Positions 24,343 to 32,631 of a stretch of DNA of 59,246 nt are shown here, one piece after another. Numbering within the stretch: the stretch's first letter is position 1; each line of letters begins with the position of its first letter. This DNA is from Thermoplasmata archaeon (GTDB lineage Archaea; Thermoplasmatota; Thermoplasmata; Methanomassiliicoccales; Methanomethylophilaceae). The notes under the pieces are model-generated. The model worked only from the letters and a program-made list of their open reading frames with translations. It was not told the DNA's origin and did no database searches. The position numbers and the translations under genes were made by a program. The stretch covers positions 1 through 59,246 of the forward strand of contig SUTA01000013.1 of NCBI GenBank assembly GCA_015063135.1, written 5' to 3'.

Positions 24343-24984
24343 ATGATGAGTGTAAGTTACGATACGGCTGTGGAAATGATCGATGCCGCGGCATCCGCAC
24401 TCGGTATCGCGGACGGTTCTACGGACGAGTACGACGGCATGGGGCCGTATCAGGTCCTGGTATCCACCATAATATCCCAGAAGATATCCGAGGCCTGCAC
24501 CCGCAGGATATGCTCGGAGCTATTCTCCGCGTATCCCTCCGCGGTGGACGTGTACCGTGCCGACCCCGCGGAGATCGAGAGGATCATATGGTCATCGAGG
24601 TACCACGGCCAGAAGACGCGCGCCATCGTATCTGCGACGAAGGCCATCGTCGAGGGGTACGGAGGGGAAGTCCCGGATGATCTGGAGGGGCTGCTGGCCC
24701 TTCCGGGGGTCGGACGCAAGACCGCCGCCTGCGTCATGAAGTACGGCTTCGGGAGGGAGAGCGTCATCGTGGACTCGCACATCGGCAGGGTCTGCCGCCG
24801 CACAGGGATCTTCGACGGTAGGAGCGCCGATGCGGTCCAGAGGGACATAGAGGAGAGCATCCCGGAGGGGATGTGGGGGAGGCTCGACAGGGCGTTCATC
24901 ACGTTGGGGAGGGAGTGCTGTCGCCCCAAGAACCCGGATTGCAACGACTGTCCGATTTCAGAGATGTGCCAGAAGAATCCGTGA
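24343..24984 (+). CDS. nth: Endonuclease III, DNA N-glycosylase/AP lyase
   Basis: 213 aa. It removes oxidised pyrimidines in base excision repair. The helix-hairpin-helix LPGVGRKTAACVMKYGF carries the catalytic lysine and the aspartate follows in VDSHIGRVCRR. Four cysteines near the C-terminus (ECCRPKNPDCNDCPISEMC) bind the 4Fe-4S cluster. The length is normal. An ATATAAGGAG element upstream suggests a short leader. It diverges from the peroxiredoxin gene, and the two may serve a common oxidative-stress response. Confidence 0.95.
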   Translation: MMSVSYDTAVEMIDAAASALGIADGSTDEYDGMGPYQVLVSTIISQKISEACTRRICSELFSAYPSAVDVYRADPAEIERIIWSSRYHGQKTRAIVSATKAIVEGYGGEVPDDLEGLLALPGVGRKTAACVMKYGFGRESVIVDSHIGRVCRRTGIFDGRSADAVQRDIEESIPEGMWGRLDRAFITLGRECCRPKNPDCNDCPISEMCQKNP

Positions 24985-24993
24985 GAAGGTGAT

Positions 24994-25012
24994 GGCGGGG
25001 CGGGGCCCCGCC
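24994..25012. terminator. Shared terminator between nth and dapB
   Basis: GGCGGGG (24994-25000) pairs with CCCCGCC (25006-25012), loop CGGGG, followed by GTTTTG on the plus strand. It lies between two convergent genes, so it can serve both. Confidence 0.6.
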
Positions 25013-25025
25013 GTTTTGAGAGGTT

Positions 25026-25823
25026 TCAGGCCAGGACGTCCTGCATGCTGTAGACGATGCCCTTCTTCTGCTTGGCGACCCATCCGGCGGCCATGACGGC
25101 GCCCGCGACGAAGATCTCCCTGGAGTGGGCCTGGTGGCGGATCTCGATCCTCTCGGAGTTCCCGATGAACATGACGGTGTGGTCGCCGACGATGTCCCCG
25201 CCCCTGATGGCATGGATGCCGATCTCCTTGCCACGGGGGCAGATGCCCTCGCGGCCGCAGACCTTCTCCTTGCCGCCCATGGCGTCGCTGAGGATCTCGT
25301 ATGCGGTCATCGCCGTGCCGCTGGGGGCGTCCTTCTTCTGGTTGTGGTGGGCCTCGATTATCTCGACGTCGTAGTCGTTGCCGAGGTACTCCGCGGCCTG
25401 CCTGATGAGCTTGAAGAACACGCCGACCCCGATGGAGTAGTTGGTGGAGATGACCGCCGCGACGTTGTTCTTGATGACGGCGTCGGTGATCATGGTCTTC
25501 TGCTCGGCGGAGAGGCCGGTGGTGCCGATGATGAGGTTGACGCCGGCCGATGCGGCCGCGGGGGCGTTGACGGCGGTGGCGGCGGCCACGGTGAAGTCTA
25601 TGAGGACCTCGGTCTTCGAGTCCTTCAGCGTCTGGACCAGGTCCTTGGGGTCGGTGACCTTGACGCCGATGGGGCCGGCGCCTACGATCTCGCCGATATC
25701 CTTGCCGATGTTGACCAGGTCGAAGGCGGCGGAGAGCTCCAGGCCCTCGGTGGCCAGGATGCGCTTGACGATGAGCTGGCCCATCCTTCCGCAGGCCCCT
25801 ACGAGGCTGACCCTTGTGGTCAT
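25026..25823 (-). CDS. dapB: 4-hydroxy-tetrahydrodipicolinate reductase
   Basis: 265 aa. It reduces the dihydrodipicolinate precursor in lysine biosynthesis. The nucleotide-binding loop is LVGACGRMGQLIV; the substrate and catalytic signature EAHHNQKKDAPSGTA contains the His pair and lysine. GTTGL and STNYSIGVGVF are typical DapB segments, and the length is normal. It stands alone here, with no other lysine gene adjacent. Confidence 0.96.
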   Translation of the reverse strand: MTTRVSLVGACGRMGQLIVKRILATEGLELSAAFDLVNIGKDIGEIVGAGPIGVKVTDPKDLVQTLKDSKTEVLIDFTVAAATAVNAPAAASAGVNLIIGTTGLSAEQKTMITDAVIKNNVAAVISTNYSIGVGVFFKLIRQAAEYLGNDYDVEIIEAHHNQKKDAPSGTAMTAYEILSDAMGGKEKVCGREGICPRGKEIGIHAIRGGDIVGDHTVMFIGNSERIEIRHQAHSREIFVAGAVMAAGWVAKQKKGIVYSMQDVLA

Positions 25824-25931
25824 GCGACCACCCCAGTGAACGTGAATGAGATCATTGTATCCGCTGGGATATCGCCGATGTGTATAATATTAATCATCCC
25901 GAGAGGCGCCAGGGGATCAAAAGGAAAAGGG

Positions 25932-25953
25932 GGCGGCCGCTCGTGCGGCCGCC
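25932..25953 (-). terminator. Terminator of the zinc-ribbon membrane protein gene
   Basis: GGCGGCCGC (25932-25940) and GCGGCCGCC (25945-25953) form a 9-bp perfect stem followed on the minus strand by CCCTTTTCC, 8 bp after the stop codon. Confidence 0.65.
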
Positions 25954-25961
25954 TTGGGGGA

Positions 25962-26522
25962 TCATTCCTCTTCGGCGGTCTCGGAGCCGTTGACGAAGAG
26001 GTCCTTGGAGGAGAGGATCATCCAGGCCACGAGGATTCCGATGATCAGGCCGAAGATGGACCAGAAGCAGAGGAACGCGGCGATGAAGCACGCGACGACC
26101 GCGACGAGCCAGCTCTTCCTCGTGTAGATCATGATCAAGGATACGAGAGCGCATGCTCCGCTGCCGAGGGCGAGGGCGGAGGCGTATGTTATGTAGTTCT
26201 TGATGTCGGCCTCGGTGAAGGAGTATCCGTGGCTGGAGATCCAGTTCTGGAACTCATCGCTGGACCAGATCGTGGAGGCGAGCGAGGAGGCATCGATCAG
26301 GCTCCAGGCCGCGGCGATGATCACCGGTATGGCGTAGATGCCGATGATGAAGACGAGCCACATCCTGCGGCCCTCGTTGACGGCCAGGGAGAACTGCTTC
26401 CTCTTTTCCTCGAATTCCTGTTCGGCTTCGGAGCCTTTGACTATCATCCCGCATTGCGGGCAGAATTGCATTCCGGGGTCGAGCGAGCGCCCGCACTCGG
26501 AACAGAATTTGGATTCATCCAT
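25962..26522 (-). CDS. Zinc-ribbon plus transmembrane protein of unknown function
   Basis: About 186 aa from ATG 26522, chosen because GGAG lies 7 bp before it; an alternative ATG at 26546 would overlap the upstream gene. Residues 5-27 are a zinc ribbon (CSECG...MQFCPQCG). Four hydrophobic helices follow (LVFIIGIYAIPVIIAAAW, YASALALGSGACALVSLIM, WLVAVVACFIAAFLCFW, FGLIIGILVAWMIL) with an acidic tail. This is a common archaeal layout with no known function. It directly follows the methyltransferase gene, so the two may be cotranscribed. Confidence 0.75.
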   Translation of the reverse strand: MDESKFCSECGRSLDPGMQFCPQCGMIVKGSEAEQEFEEKRKQFSLAVNEGRRMWLVFIIGIYAIPVIIAAAWSLIDASSLASTIWSSDEFQNWISSHGYSFTEADIKNYITYASALALGSGACALVSLIMIYTRKSWLVAVVACFIAAFLCFWSIFGLIIGILVAWMILSSKDLFVNGSETAEEE

Positions 26523-26538
26523 GCTCCGTTTAACTGCA

Positions 26539-27555
26539 TTACTCATAATTAACGATGTTGTGCTCCCTGTAATGGGCGAGAGCGAGCAGGTTCGCATCGG
26601 ATGTCAGCGGCGGAACCCCGCACTCGGGCGTTATGACGCCGTAGCCAGCATCGGCGGCCCTCCTCGCATCGCTGATGACGTCCTCCGGACCCCTCAGCAT
26701 CAGGGTCTCGACCGCGGGGACCCCTCCTGCCAGGACTGCCCTGCCGCCCACCTCCCTCGCGATGTACTCGGGATCGCCGAACGAGCAAACGGACAGCGCC
26801 GTCTCCCCCAGGGAGGCCAGCCTCCTGAGCACGTGGCCGGTCTGCCCGCAGCAATGTGCCAGCGAGAACGACTCCCTGATGCAGGAGAACACCTTGCCAT
26901 CGAACGGGGCCACGAAGTCGTCGAATGTCGACGGCGGCATGATATCCTCCGAGCCGCCGGTGATCATCATGACGTTGTCGCATACCTCGGACAGCATCCG
27001 GGCATACTCGCACTGGTACGGCAGCACCGCCTCGGTCCACCTCTTGACCGCGTCGGGCTCGGTGATGGAGGCGATCATCATCTCTTCCATGCCTATCAGA
27101 TGCCCCACGACCCCCATGGGGCCGAAGATCCCGGCGGTCAGGAACAGCTCCGGGTGGTCCCTGGACAGGCGCCTCCCGGCCTCCACGTGCATGGAGCACC
27201 TGCCGGACAGGAACTCGTCCATCGGCGGCAGCTCGGGGCGTTCGGACAGGTCCGCGACCCTCCACGGCGACCCGGAGACCATGGGCTGCATCCTCCCGTT
27301 CCCAGGGAGGACGGTCGCCCCCAGGCCCTCGGCCTCCGCGGTGATGTCGAACGGTATCCTCACGGTGTCGAAGCCGTACTGGCGTGACATCTGGAGTGCC
27401 AGCTCGATCATTTTGTCGATGTCGAAGTTGGCCTCGGGCCACCTGCATCCGCAGGCATCCATCTGGGAAACGGTCCCGGATTGGGTGAAGACCGCCGGAG
27501 GGGACCCGGCATCCAACCCGTCCATCGCATCGACGATCTCCGATTTCATGGCCAT
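26539..27555 (-). CDS. MtaA/MtbA-like methylcobamide:coenzyme M methyltransferase (uroporphyrinogen decarboxylase family)
   Basis: 338 aa. The UroD-like barrel carries the zinc-site pattern of methyltransferases: His-x-Cys in LAHCCGQTG and a late Cys in GVITPECGVPP. Family members transfer methyl groups from corrinoid proteins to coenzyme M, feeding methyl-CoM reductase in methylotrophic methanogenesis. The specific donor (methanol, methylamine or another) cannot be deduced, and no corrinoid protein is adjacent. ATG 27555 or 27549 are both possible starts. The zinc-ribbon membrane gene begins 16 bp downstream. Confidence 0.82.
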   Translation of the reverse strand: MAMKSEIVDAMDGLDAGSPPAVFTQSGTVSQMDACGCRWPEANFDIDKMIELALQMSRQYGFDTVRIPFDITAEAEGLGATVLPGNGRMQPMVSGSPWRVADLSERPELPPMDEFLSGRCSMHVEAGRRLSRDHPELFLTAGIFGPMGVVGHLIGMEEMMIASITEPDAVKRWTEAVLPYQCEYARMLSEVCDNVMMITGGSEDIMPPSTFDDFVAPFDGKVFSCIRESFSLAHCCGQTGHVLRRLASLGETALSVCSFGDPEYIAREVGGRAVLAGGVPAVETLMLRGPEDVISDARRAADAGYGVITPECGVPPLTSDANLLALAHYREHNIVNYE

Positions 27556-27586
27556 CAAACCGGAAGCGGAGTGGAAAAGATAATGT

Positions 27587-27605
27587 GGAGGGGAGGGCCC
27601 CCTCC
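27587..27605. terminator. Hairpin between the flavin-binding protein and methyltransferase genes
   Basis: GGAGGGG (27587-27593) pairs with CCCCTCC (27599-27605). On the minus strand it lies just after the 27610 gene and precedes an ACATTATCTTTTCC stretch, so it probably ends that transcript. Confidence 0.5.
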
Positions 27606-27609
27606 TGTT

Positions 27610-28008
27610 TCAAGCGATCTTGGTTCCGGCGGTGGGGCCGGCGGACTCGTCCCATACCTCGCAGACGTCGAACGTCCAGACTGCGAAGCAGGGCAGGTTC
27701 ATGGCGGCCATGGCCGCTTTCATGTTCTCGAAGACGGGGCCGGAGTCCGCACGCTCGGGGTGGGAGAGCACGAGCTCGTAGGATTTGGGCCCGGCGGTCA
27801 CGGAGATGGCGGCCTTCCCGTTCTCGGCGAGGTTCTGCTTTGCCCTCTTCATGAGGATCTCCCCTACGCCGGCCTTCCCGTCGGGGCCCAGGAAGATGCT
27901 GCCGCACACGATGGCGTGGGGCCTTCCGGTTTTGGAGGCGGTTACGAGGATTTTCACGGATGCCTTGTCGGCGATCAGGTCTGCGACTTCTTTCGGTACT
28001 GCAACCAT
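27610..28008 (-). CDS. Pyridoxamine 5'-phosphate oxidase-like FMN-binding protein
   Basis: 132 aa. The split-barrel flavin fold is suggested by VKILVTASKTGRPHAIVCGSIF, GVGEILMKRAKQNLAENGKAAISV and SYELVLSHPERADSG. Small proteins of this type bind FMN or F420 and often reduce quinones or act in redox stress; the substrate is not predictable. ATG 28008 has AGGTGA 5 nt upstream, so the GTG at 28017 is not needed. It is adjacent to an HxlR regulator, a frequent pairing. Confidence 0.78.
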   Translation of the reverse strand: MVAVPKEVADLIADKASVKILVTASKTGRPHAIVCGSIFLGPDGKAGVGEILMKRAKQNLAENGKAAISVTAGPKSYELVLSHPERADSGPVFENMKAAMAAMNLPCFAVWTFDVCEVWDESAGPTAGTKIA

Positions 28009-28040
28009 ATCATTCACCTGTGTTTTTTCTCCTAAGTCGT

Positions 28041-28427
28041 TTAAACGGGCCCGCTTACACTGGCGCTACCATGTGCTAGCGATTCGCCCATGTCTATCTC
28101 GACCAGGGTCCTGAACTGGTTCTCCGCCCCCCATCTCGCCAATTCGCGGAGTACGGGTATGAGGCTCATGCCCCTGTCCGTGAGGGAGTAGGACACCTTC
28201 AGGGCGCCTTGGTCGTCGACGGTCCTGCTGACGATCGCGTCCGCCTCGAGCTCCTTGAGCTGCTTCGACAGCATCCTCGAGGAAACCTCCCCGATCCTGT
28301 TCAGCAGCTCGTTGAACCTCATGCTCCCGTTCTGGGCGAGCAGGCAGATTATCGTCGGCTTCCACCGTCCCTCTATCACCGACATGGCGGCATCGAGGGC
28401 GCAGTTGAAGCGGGGTTCCTGGACCAT
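28041..28427 (-). CDS. HxlR-family winged-helix regulator
   Basis: 128 aa. The HxlR signature is clear: NCALDAAMSVIEGRWKPTIICLL, FNELLNRIGEVSSRMLSKQLKELE, VSYSLTDRGMSLIPVLREL. The conserved cysteine near the N-terminus (FNCALD) is the redox or electrophile sensor in characterised members. It probably controls itself and the flavin-binding gene 33 bp downstream. A 17-bp palindrome 31 bp upstream is the likely operator. Confidence 0.9.
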   Translation of the reverse strand: MVQEPRFNCALDAAMSVIEGRWKPTIICLLAQNGSMRFNELLNRIGEVSSRMLSKQLKELEADAIVSRTVDDQGALKVSYSLTDRGMSLIPVLRELARWGAENQFRTLVEIDMGESLAHGSASVSGPV

Positions 28428-28457
28428 GGATATGGGAAGGGGACGCTAAGTATAATT

Positions 28458-28474
28458 ATGTTACTAAGTAACAT
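28458..28474 (-). promoter_or_regulatory. Palindromic operator upstream of hxlR
   Basis: ATGTTACTAAGTAACAT is a perfect palindrome around one central base. It adjoins a TATA-like ATAATTATACTTAG on the minus strand that would drive the HxlR gene. HxlR proteins bind as dimers to such sites. Confidence 0.65.
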
Positions 28475-28769
28475 TGTGTAATCAATATTTTTATCGAGAT
28501 TGGATGCGAGGGTCCAATCATGACCGCCGCGGACAAGAGGCGCAGGCGGCGGTCCTTTCCGAAGGACGGGCCCCGGGCCGCATGCATTCTCCGACGGTGC
28601 TCGACAGGATGGGGAGTCAGATCATAATCTGCTCCCGTCCGCAGAAAGCATCAGCCGCCAGGCATCTTCTGACCAGCGCGTAATCGGGATACTGGTTCCG
28701 ACCATGCGGCGGATGCGGCTCCAGTTGCCATCTCCATCCATTTATAGATTGTTGGCATACCACACCAGC
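28475..28769 (+). other. Intergenic region before the LRR gene
   Basis: There is no confident gene here. An ATG near 28519 begins a short Arg-rich frame (TAADKRRRRRSFPKDG) of about 35 codons that I cannot assign and that may be a remnant. TTTATAGATT at 28741-28750 is a TATA box placed about 25 bp before GTG 28770. Confidence 0.4.
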
Positions 28770-30542
28770 GTGAAACTGCGTTGGATCATCCCGTTCGCTG
28801 TCGTAGCTCTCGCGATTCTAGTAGCCCCGCAGAGCAGCGCCGATGATGGCGATGACGATGACCCGGAGGTATGGGAGTTCGAGATAGACGGGATATCCTA
28901 CGTGGTGAAGGAAGAGGGCATCGTCGCGGCCAACCAATGCTTCAGCACGGAGACGGACATCGTCATCCCCCCGGTGGTCGAGTACGAGGGCGTGTCCTAC
29001 GAGGTCGTTACCATCGCGGTCAACTTCATATGCAACGAGTCCGAGCGCATTTCGGTCCCGAGCACGGTGACGGAGATAGAGGCCGGCGCCTTCAACAGCC
29101 CCACGCTGAGGGAGATCGATGTGGACCAGGACAATCTGGCCTACTGCTCCGATGACGGCATCCTCTACGACGAGGCCATGGCCTTGCTGATAAAGTACCC
29201 GTCGGCGAAGGATCTTCCGGCATTCGTCATCCCCGCATCCGTCAGCGCCCTGGCGAACAATTGCTTCGAGGATTCCAAATCCCTGGCCAGCGTCTGGCTC
29301 CCCAACACGATCTACCTAATACCGAACTACGCCTTCGCGGGTTGCAGCGAATTGGCCCATGTGAACGCCACCACAGACGGCAACACCCTCCCTCCTTCCG
29401 TACGCATGATCGGGAGAAGCGCATTCAGTGATTGCGCATCTCTGACCCAGTTGGATATGCCGGAGGAACTGGTGTACATAGAGGAAGAGGCGTTCACCGG
29501 CTCAGGGCTCAGGACATTCACGGTCAACCTGTTCCTCAAGTACATCGGCGCCGGGGCGTTCGCATACTGCACGAATCTGGAGCGCTTCTATGATGGCAAC
29601 GGGAAATACGAGGCCAGGCGCGGGATGCTCTTCTCGATCGATGGTTCGGATGTCAAGCTCCACACGTATCCCTGCAACAAATCGGACGAGGTCTTCGAGT
29701 TGTATGATGGCACGACATCCCTGGAAAGCATGGCGTTCAGCGGAGCGAAGAACCTCAAGGAGATAAAGCTGCCCTCGACCATGGCCGTCATCTCCCCCGC
29801 CGCCTTCTTCAATTGCAATTCGTTGGAGAGGGTGGTGCTGTCCGAGAGCATCCTCGAGATCGGCAGCAGCGCATTCCACAATTGCCGTAATCTCAAGGAC
29901 GTGGTGATGGGAGAGGGCCTGGTGAGGATCGATGACTGGGCTTTCGCGTTCTGCGGGATGGAGCATCTGACGGTGCCGGCCTCCGTGAGATACGTCGGGA
30001 ACCAGGTATTCACGGGATGCGCATCCCTGACATCGATGGACTTCATGTCGGACTACCTGAGGGTGATGGGAGACGTATTCAACGACTGCACATCGATGTC
30101 GGAGATCACTTTCTATGGGACGAATGTGACGTTCGACAGGTATACCTTCTCGTGGATGAACAACGAGGACCTGGCCATCGTATACATCACCAAGGACGTC
30201 CAACTGCCGGAATTCATGTATGATTCTCATTCCAATCTGGACATCAGGGTGATCGGCGAGCGCCCGTATCCGATGGAGAATCTGATAGGGGTCGTCATCT
30301 GCCTCATCATCCTGATCTTCATCATACGTTTCTTCAGGCACGTGCGAGCGGGAGGCCTCCGCCATGGGATCCTCGATGCATCCGAGCCGTCTGTCCATTT
30401 CCGTTGCACCCTATTGCCCCAATCGGAGTGCCAGATGCATGGGGCGGAGTCCGATCGCACTTCTGAACCGATATCCATGGACGACCCAGACCTTACCATG
30501 GGATGCGTGTTCATCGGCTCCAGGGTCCGATCCCGCTTCTAA
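28770..30542 (+). CDS. BspA-type leucine-rich-repeat membrane protein
   Basis: About 590 aa from GTG 28770, chosen because the TATA box at 28741-28750 would place transcription start on this codon (leaderless); the longer frame from 28704 starts before the TATA box. A signal helix (IIPFAVVALAILVA) precedes about ten BspA/LRR_5 repeats (for example LPPSVRMIGRSAFSDCASL, AVISPAAFFNCNSLERVVL). A C-terminal membrane helix (LIGVVICLIILIFIIRFF) is followed by an odd 75-residue tail rich in Ser, Cys and Arg. It is probably cell-surface anchored. Confidence 0.85.
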   Translation: MKLRWIIPFAVVALAILVAPQSSADDGDDDDPEVWEFEIDGISYVVKEEGIVAANQCFSTETDIVIPPVVEYEGVSYEVVTIAVNFICNESERISVPSTVTEIEAGAFNSPTLREIDVDQDNLAYCSDDGILYDEAMALLIKYPSAKDLPAFVIPASVSALANNCFEDSKSLASVWLPNTIYLIPNYAFAGCSELAHVNATTDGNTLPPSVRMIGRSAFSDCASLTQLDMPEELVYIEEEAFTGSGLRTFTVNLFLKYIGAGAFAYCTNLERFYDGNGKYEARRGMLFSIDGSDVKLHTYPCNKSDEVFELYDGTTSLESMAFSGAKNLKEIKLPSTMAVISPAAFFNCNSLERVVLSESILEIGSSAFHNCRNLKDVVMGEGLVRIDDWAFAFCGMEHLTVPASVRYVGNQVFTGCASLTSMDFMSDYLRVMGDVFNDCTSMSEITFYGTNVTFDRYTFSWMNNEDLAIVYITKDVQLPEFMYDSHSNLDIRVIGERPYPMENLIGVVICLIILIFIIRFFRHVRAGGLRHGILDASEPSVHFRCTLLPQSECQMHGAESDRTSEPISMDDPDLTMGCVFIGSRVRSRF

Positions 30543-30616
30543 ATCCGCCGATAATCCTGTATTATCTTTCTTATATGCAAAGGCGGGAAAATCAGCAATT
30601 GAGAGAGGGTGAGCCG

Positions 30617-30848
30617 ATGCAGATCAAAAACGATATCGGATTCTCCAAACCGTGTCTCCTTCTCGTCCTCGCTGCCCTGGCGATCGCCTCGGCCGTGATC
30701 ATATTATCGGACAGCAAGCCGGACCACATAGGCCCCGTAGTCATCCCAGAGGGCGAGTACGAGACGATAGTGATCGGTACGACCATAGGCGGCTATGAGT
30801 TCGACCTCAAATCGATAACGGAGCATTTCCTCAGGGAGAAGGAGGGTA
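30617..30848 (+). pseudogene. 3'-truncated membrane or secreted protein gene
   Basis: ATG 30617 follows GAGAGAGGGTG. The first residues (MQIKNDIGFSKPCLLL) lead into a normal signal/anchor helix (LLLVLAALAIASAVIILSD) and a folded-looking stretch (GEYETIVIGTTIGGYEF... ITEHFLREKE). The frame then enters the 3' end of the opposing transglutaminase-like gene, where the sequence turns to antisense of that gene and loses coding character before a stop at 30976. A recombination or deletion that removed the rest of the gene is the best explanation. Confidence 0.55.
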
Positions 30849-32495
30849 TCAGACTATTTCCACAGTGGTGCAGACGCTGGGGTAGTACTTCCCTTCGACA
30901 TCAAGGAAGTAATCCTTCACCTTGTCCGGTATCTCTCCAAGATCGTATCCTGTGGCGGTGGTCTCCCCGAATATGAAACCATCGGGATTCTTCTGATACT
31001 CTGTTGTGGTGTCCACTATCACGCCTGCGCATGCATGGTCCGGCATCAGCTGCAACGACAGTCTGCAATCGAGGTCCAGGATATCTCTGCACTGATGTGC
31101 GATGGCAACGAACAGCAACATGGTGTCCTCGCAGTCCCCGCATCTGTCGAAGATGGTCTCAAGCGGAAATTTCCAATACTCATCATATCCTGTGAGGTCG
31201 AAATCGCTCCTGTACTCAATGTTCTGGGTGAACACCAGTATGTAGTTGAGGAAATCGTATGCCTCTATCTCGCTGTGGTTCTCCTTATAGGAATCTATCA
31301 GCGAGTTCACAATCTCCTCCATGTATCCGGCCATATGAGGGTCCGTATAGCTAAGGGTCACGAATGTCTTGTCACGTTCGTGTTCCGGTCTTTCCGAGGT
31401 CCTCTCGTGAGGGGTATAGTAGCCTTTGGCATACTGTACATCCGAGTAGTCGATGTCCAATCTCAGAGTGTATGATCCGCCGTCATACTCCCAGGAGAAT
31501 TCGCGTGTCACGAGGTTGTCGACAAATGCATGGAACACCTTTGTCGCGGTCCCGTCCTTCGATGCGTAGATCCTGTATTGTCCGCCTTCCTTGAAGACAT
31601 GATCTCCTTCAGAGGATTCAGTCGACCCCGTATCGGTATTGGTGATGATGAAGCTGTCCGCATCCACACCGAGGACGCTTTGGAGATTCAGCTGTTCTCC
31701 CATATCCGGCTCGACGTCCCAGCCCAATCCGTTGATGGCGTAGAGGATGGTATCCGTAGTGAGCATGATCCTTAGTTTAGGTTCTTTGCTGATAAGGGCC
31801 CATTTGGCGTCATACCATCCGCCGAATCCATCATCAGAGTATTCAGCTTCCAGTTCGGCATAGTCTAACGTCGCATAGGTGCCCTTGTTGCCTTTAACAT
31901 CAACTCCGCTGCCGGTAACGGTTGTCAGCGTACATCCTGTCTGTATTTCATCATGACCGCTTTCTATGTACGTATAGGTGTATACGGCGTTTCCTTTCCC
32001 TTCACCGCTGATTTCGTGAACCATCCTGTAGACTGTCTTCCCGTCATGGACCCAATATGTTCTGGTCTCTTTGGCGCCCACGGTCTCTCTAAGGATGTCG
32101 CATTCCTTGTCCCCTGCGACAGTGGGGATGGTCTCATGACCTGTCTTTTCCATCGTTTCGAACTCAGATGCCCAGTACAGTTCAACCTTCGGTATCGGCA
32201 TCTTCTTTCCCAATTCTGTATAGATGCGGATGGATGAGCCGGCTTCCTCCATCTGGTATCTGGAGCCGTCCCTGTCGTGGTATCCGAAGGAGATCTTGCA
32301 TTTGCCTGATTCCGTGAAGGATTCCATTCCGGCACCACTCATTCCGTCCAGATCGTATTTGGTCCAGTTTCCTGAAAGATCGCGGGCATCGTCATCATTC
32401 TGATTCAGCATGATGAACGCGGCGGCTATCGCGCATACGGCTGCAACAATCCCTACGATCAACAAAATTCTGATGTTGGACGGCATTGAAATCAT
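30849..32495 (-). CDS. Membrane-anchored extracellular transglutaminase-like protein
   Basis: 548 aa. One N-terminal anchor helix (ILLIVGIVAAVCAIAAAFIML) is followed by a Thr/Gly/Asp-rich extracellular part. The C-terminal 150 residues contain a transglutaminase-like cysteine-peptidase core: Cys in FDRCGDCEDTMLLFVAIA, His in PDHACAGVIVD, and a following Asp/Thr segment. Preceding residues (ILVFTQNIEYRSD) fit the usual helix. Function could be peptide cleavage or crosslinking at the cell surface. A TATA-like element about 25 bp upstream suggests a leaderless start. GC content is lower than in flanking housekeeping genes. Confidence 0.72.
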   Translation of the reverse strand: MISMPSNIRILLIVGIVAAVCAIAAAFIMLNQNDDDARDLSGNWTKYDLDGMSGAGMESFTESGKCKISFGYHDRDGSRYQMEEAGSSIRIYTELGKKMPIPKVELYWASEFETMEKTGHETIPTVAGDKECDILRETVGAKETRTYWVHDGKTVYRMVHEISGEGKGNAVYTYTYIESGHDEIQTGCTLTTVTGSGVDVKGNKGTYATLDYAELEAEYSDDGFGGWYDAKWALISKEPKLRIMLTTDTILYAINGLGWDVEPDMGEQLNLQSVLGVDADSFIITNTDTGSTESSEGDHVFKEGGQYRIYASKDGTATKVFHAFVDNLVTREFSWEYDGGSYTLRLDIDYSDVQYAKGYYTPHERTSERPEHERDKTFVTLSYTDPHMAGYMEEIVNSLIDSYKENHSEIEAYDFLNYILVFTQNIEYRSDFDLTGYDEYWKFPLETIFDRCGDCEDTMLLFVAIAHQCRDILDLDCRLSLQLMPDHACAGVIVDTTTEYQKNPDGFIFGETTATGYDLGEIPDKVKDYFLDVEGKYYPSVCTTVEIV

Positions 32496-32631
32496 AGAAT
32501 TGGATGCTTTGGTAGGTAAAAATAACTTCCAGTTGCATTCAGAATAATGTATCCGGAAGGCGGTCCCTGGAAGAAGTATGGAAGTAAAGAAGGGGTGTGT
32601 CCGAGGGTCCGACCCCCGGACAGTTAGGGTT

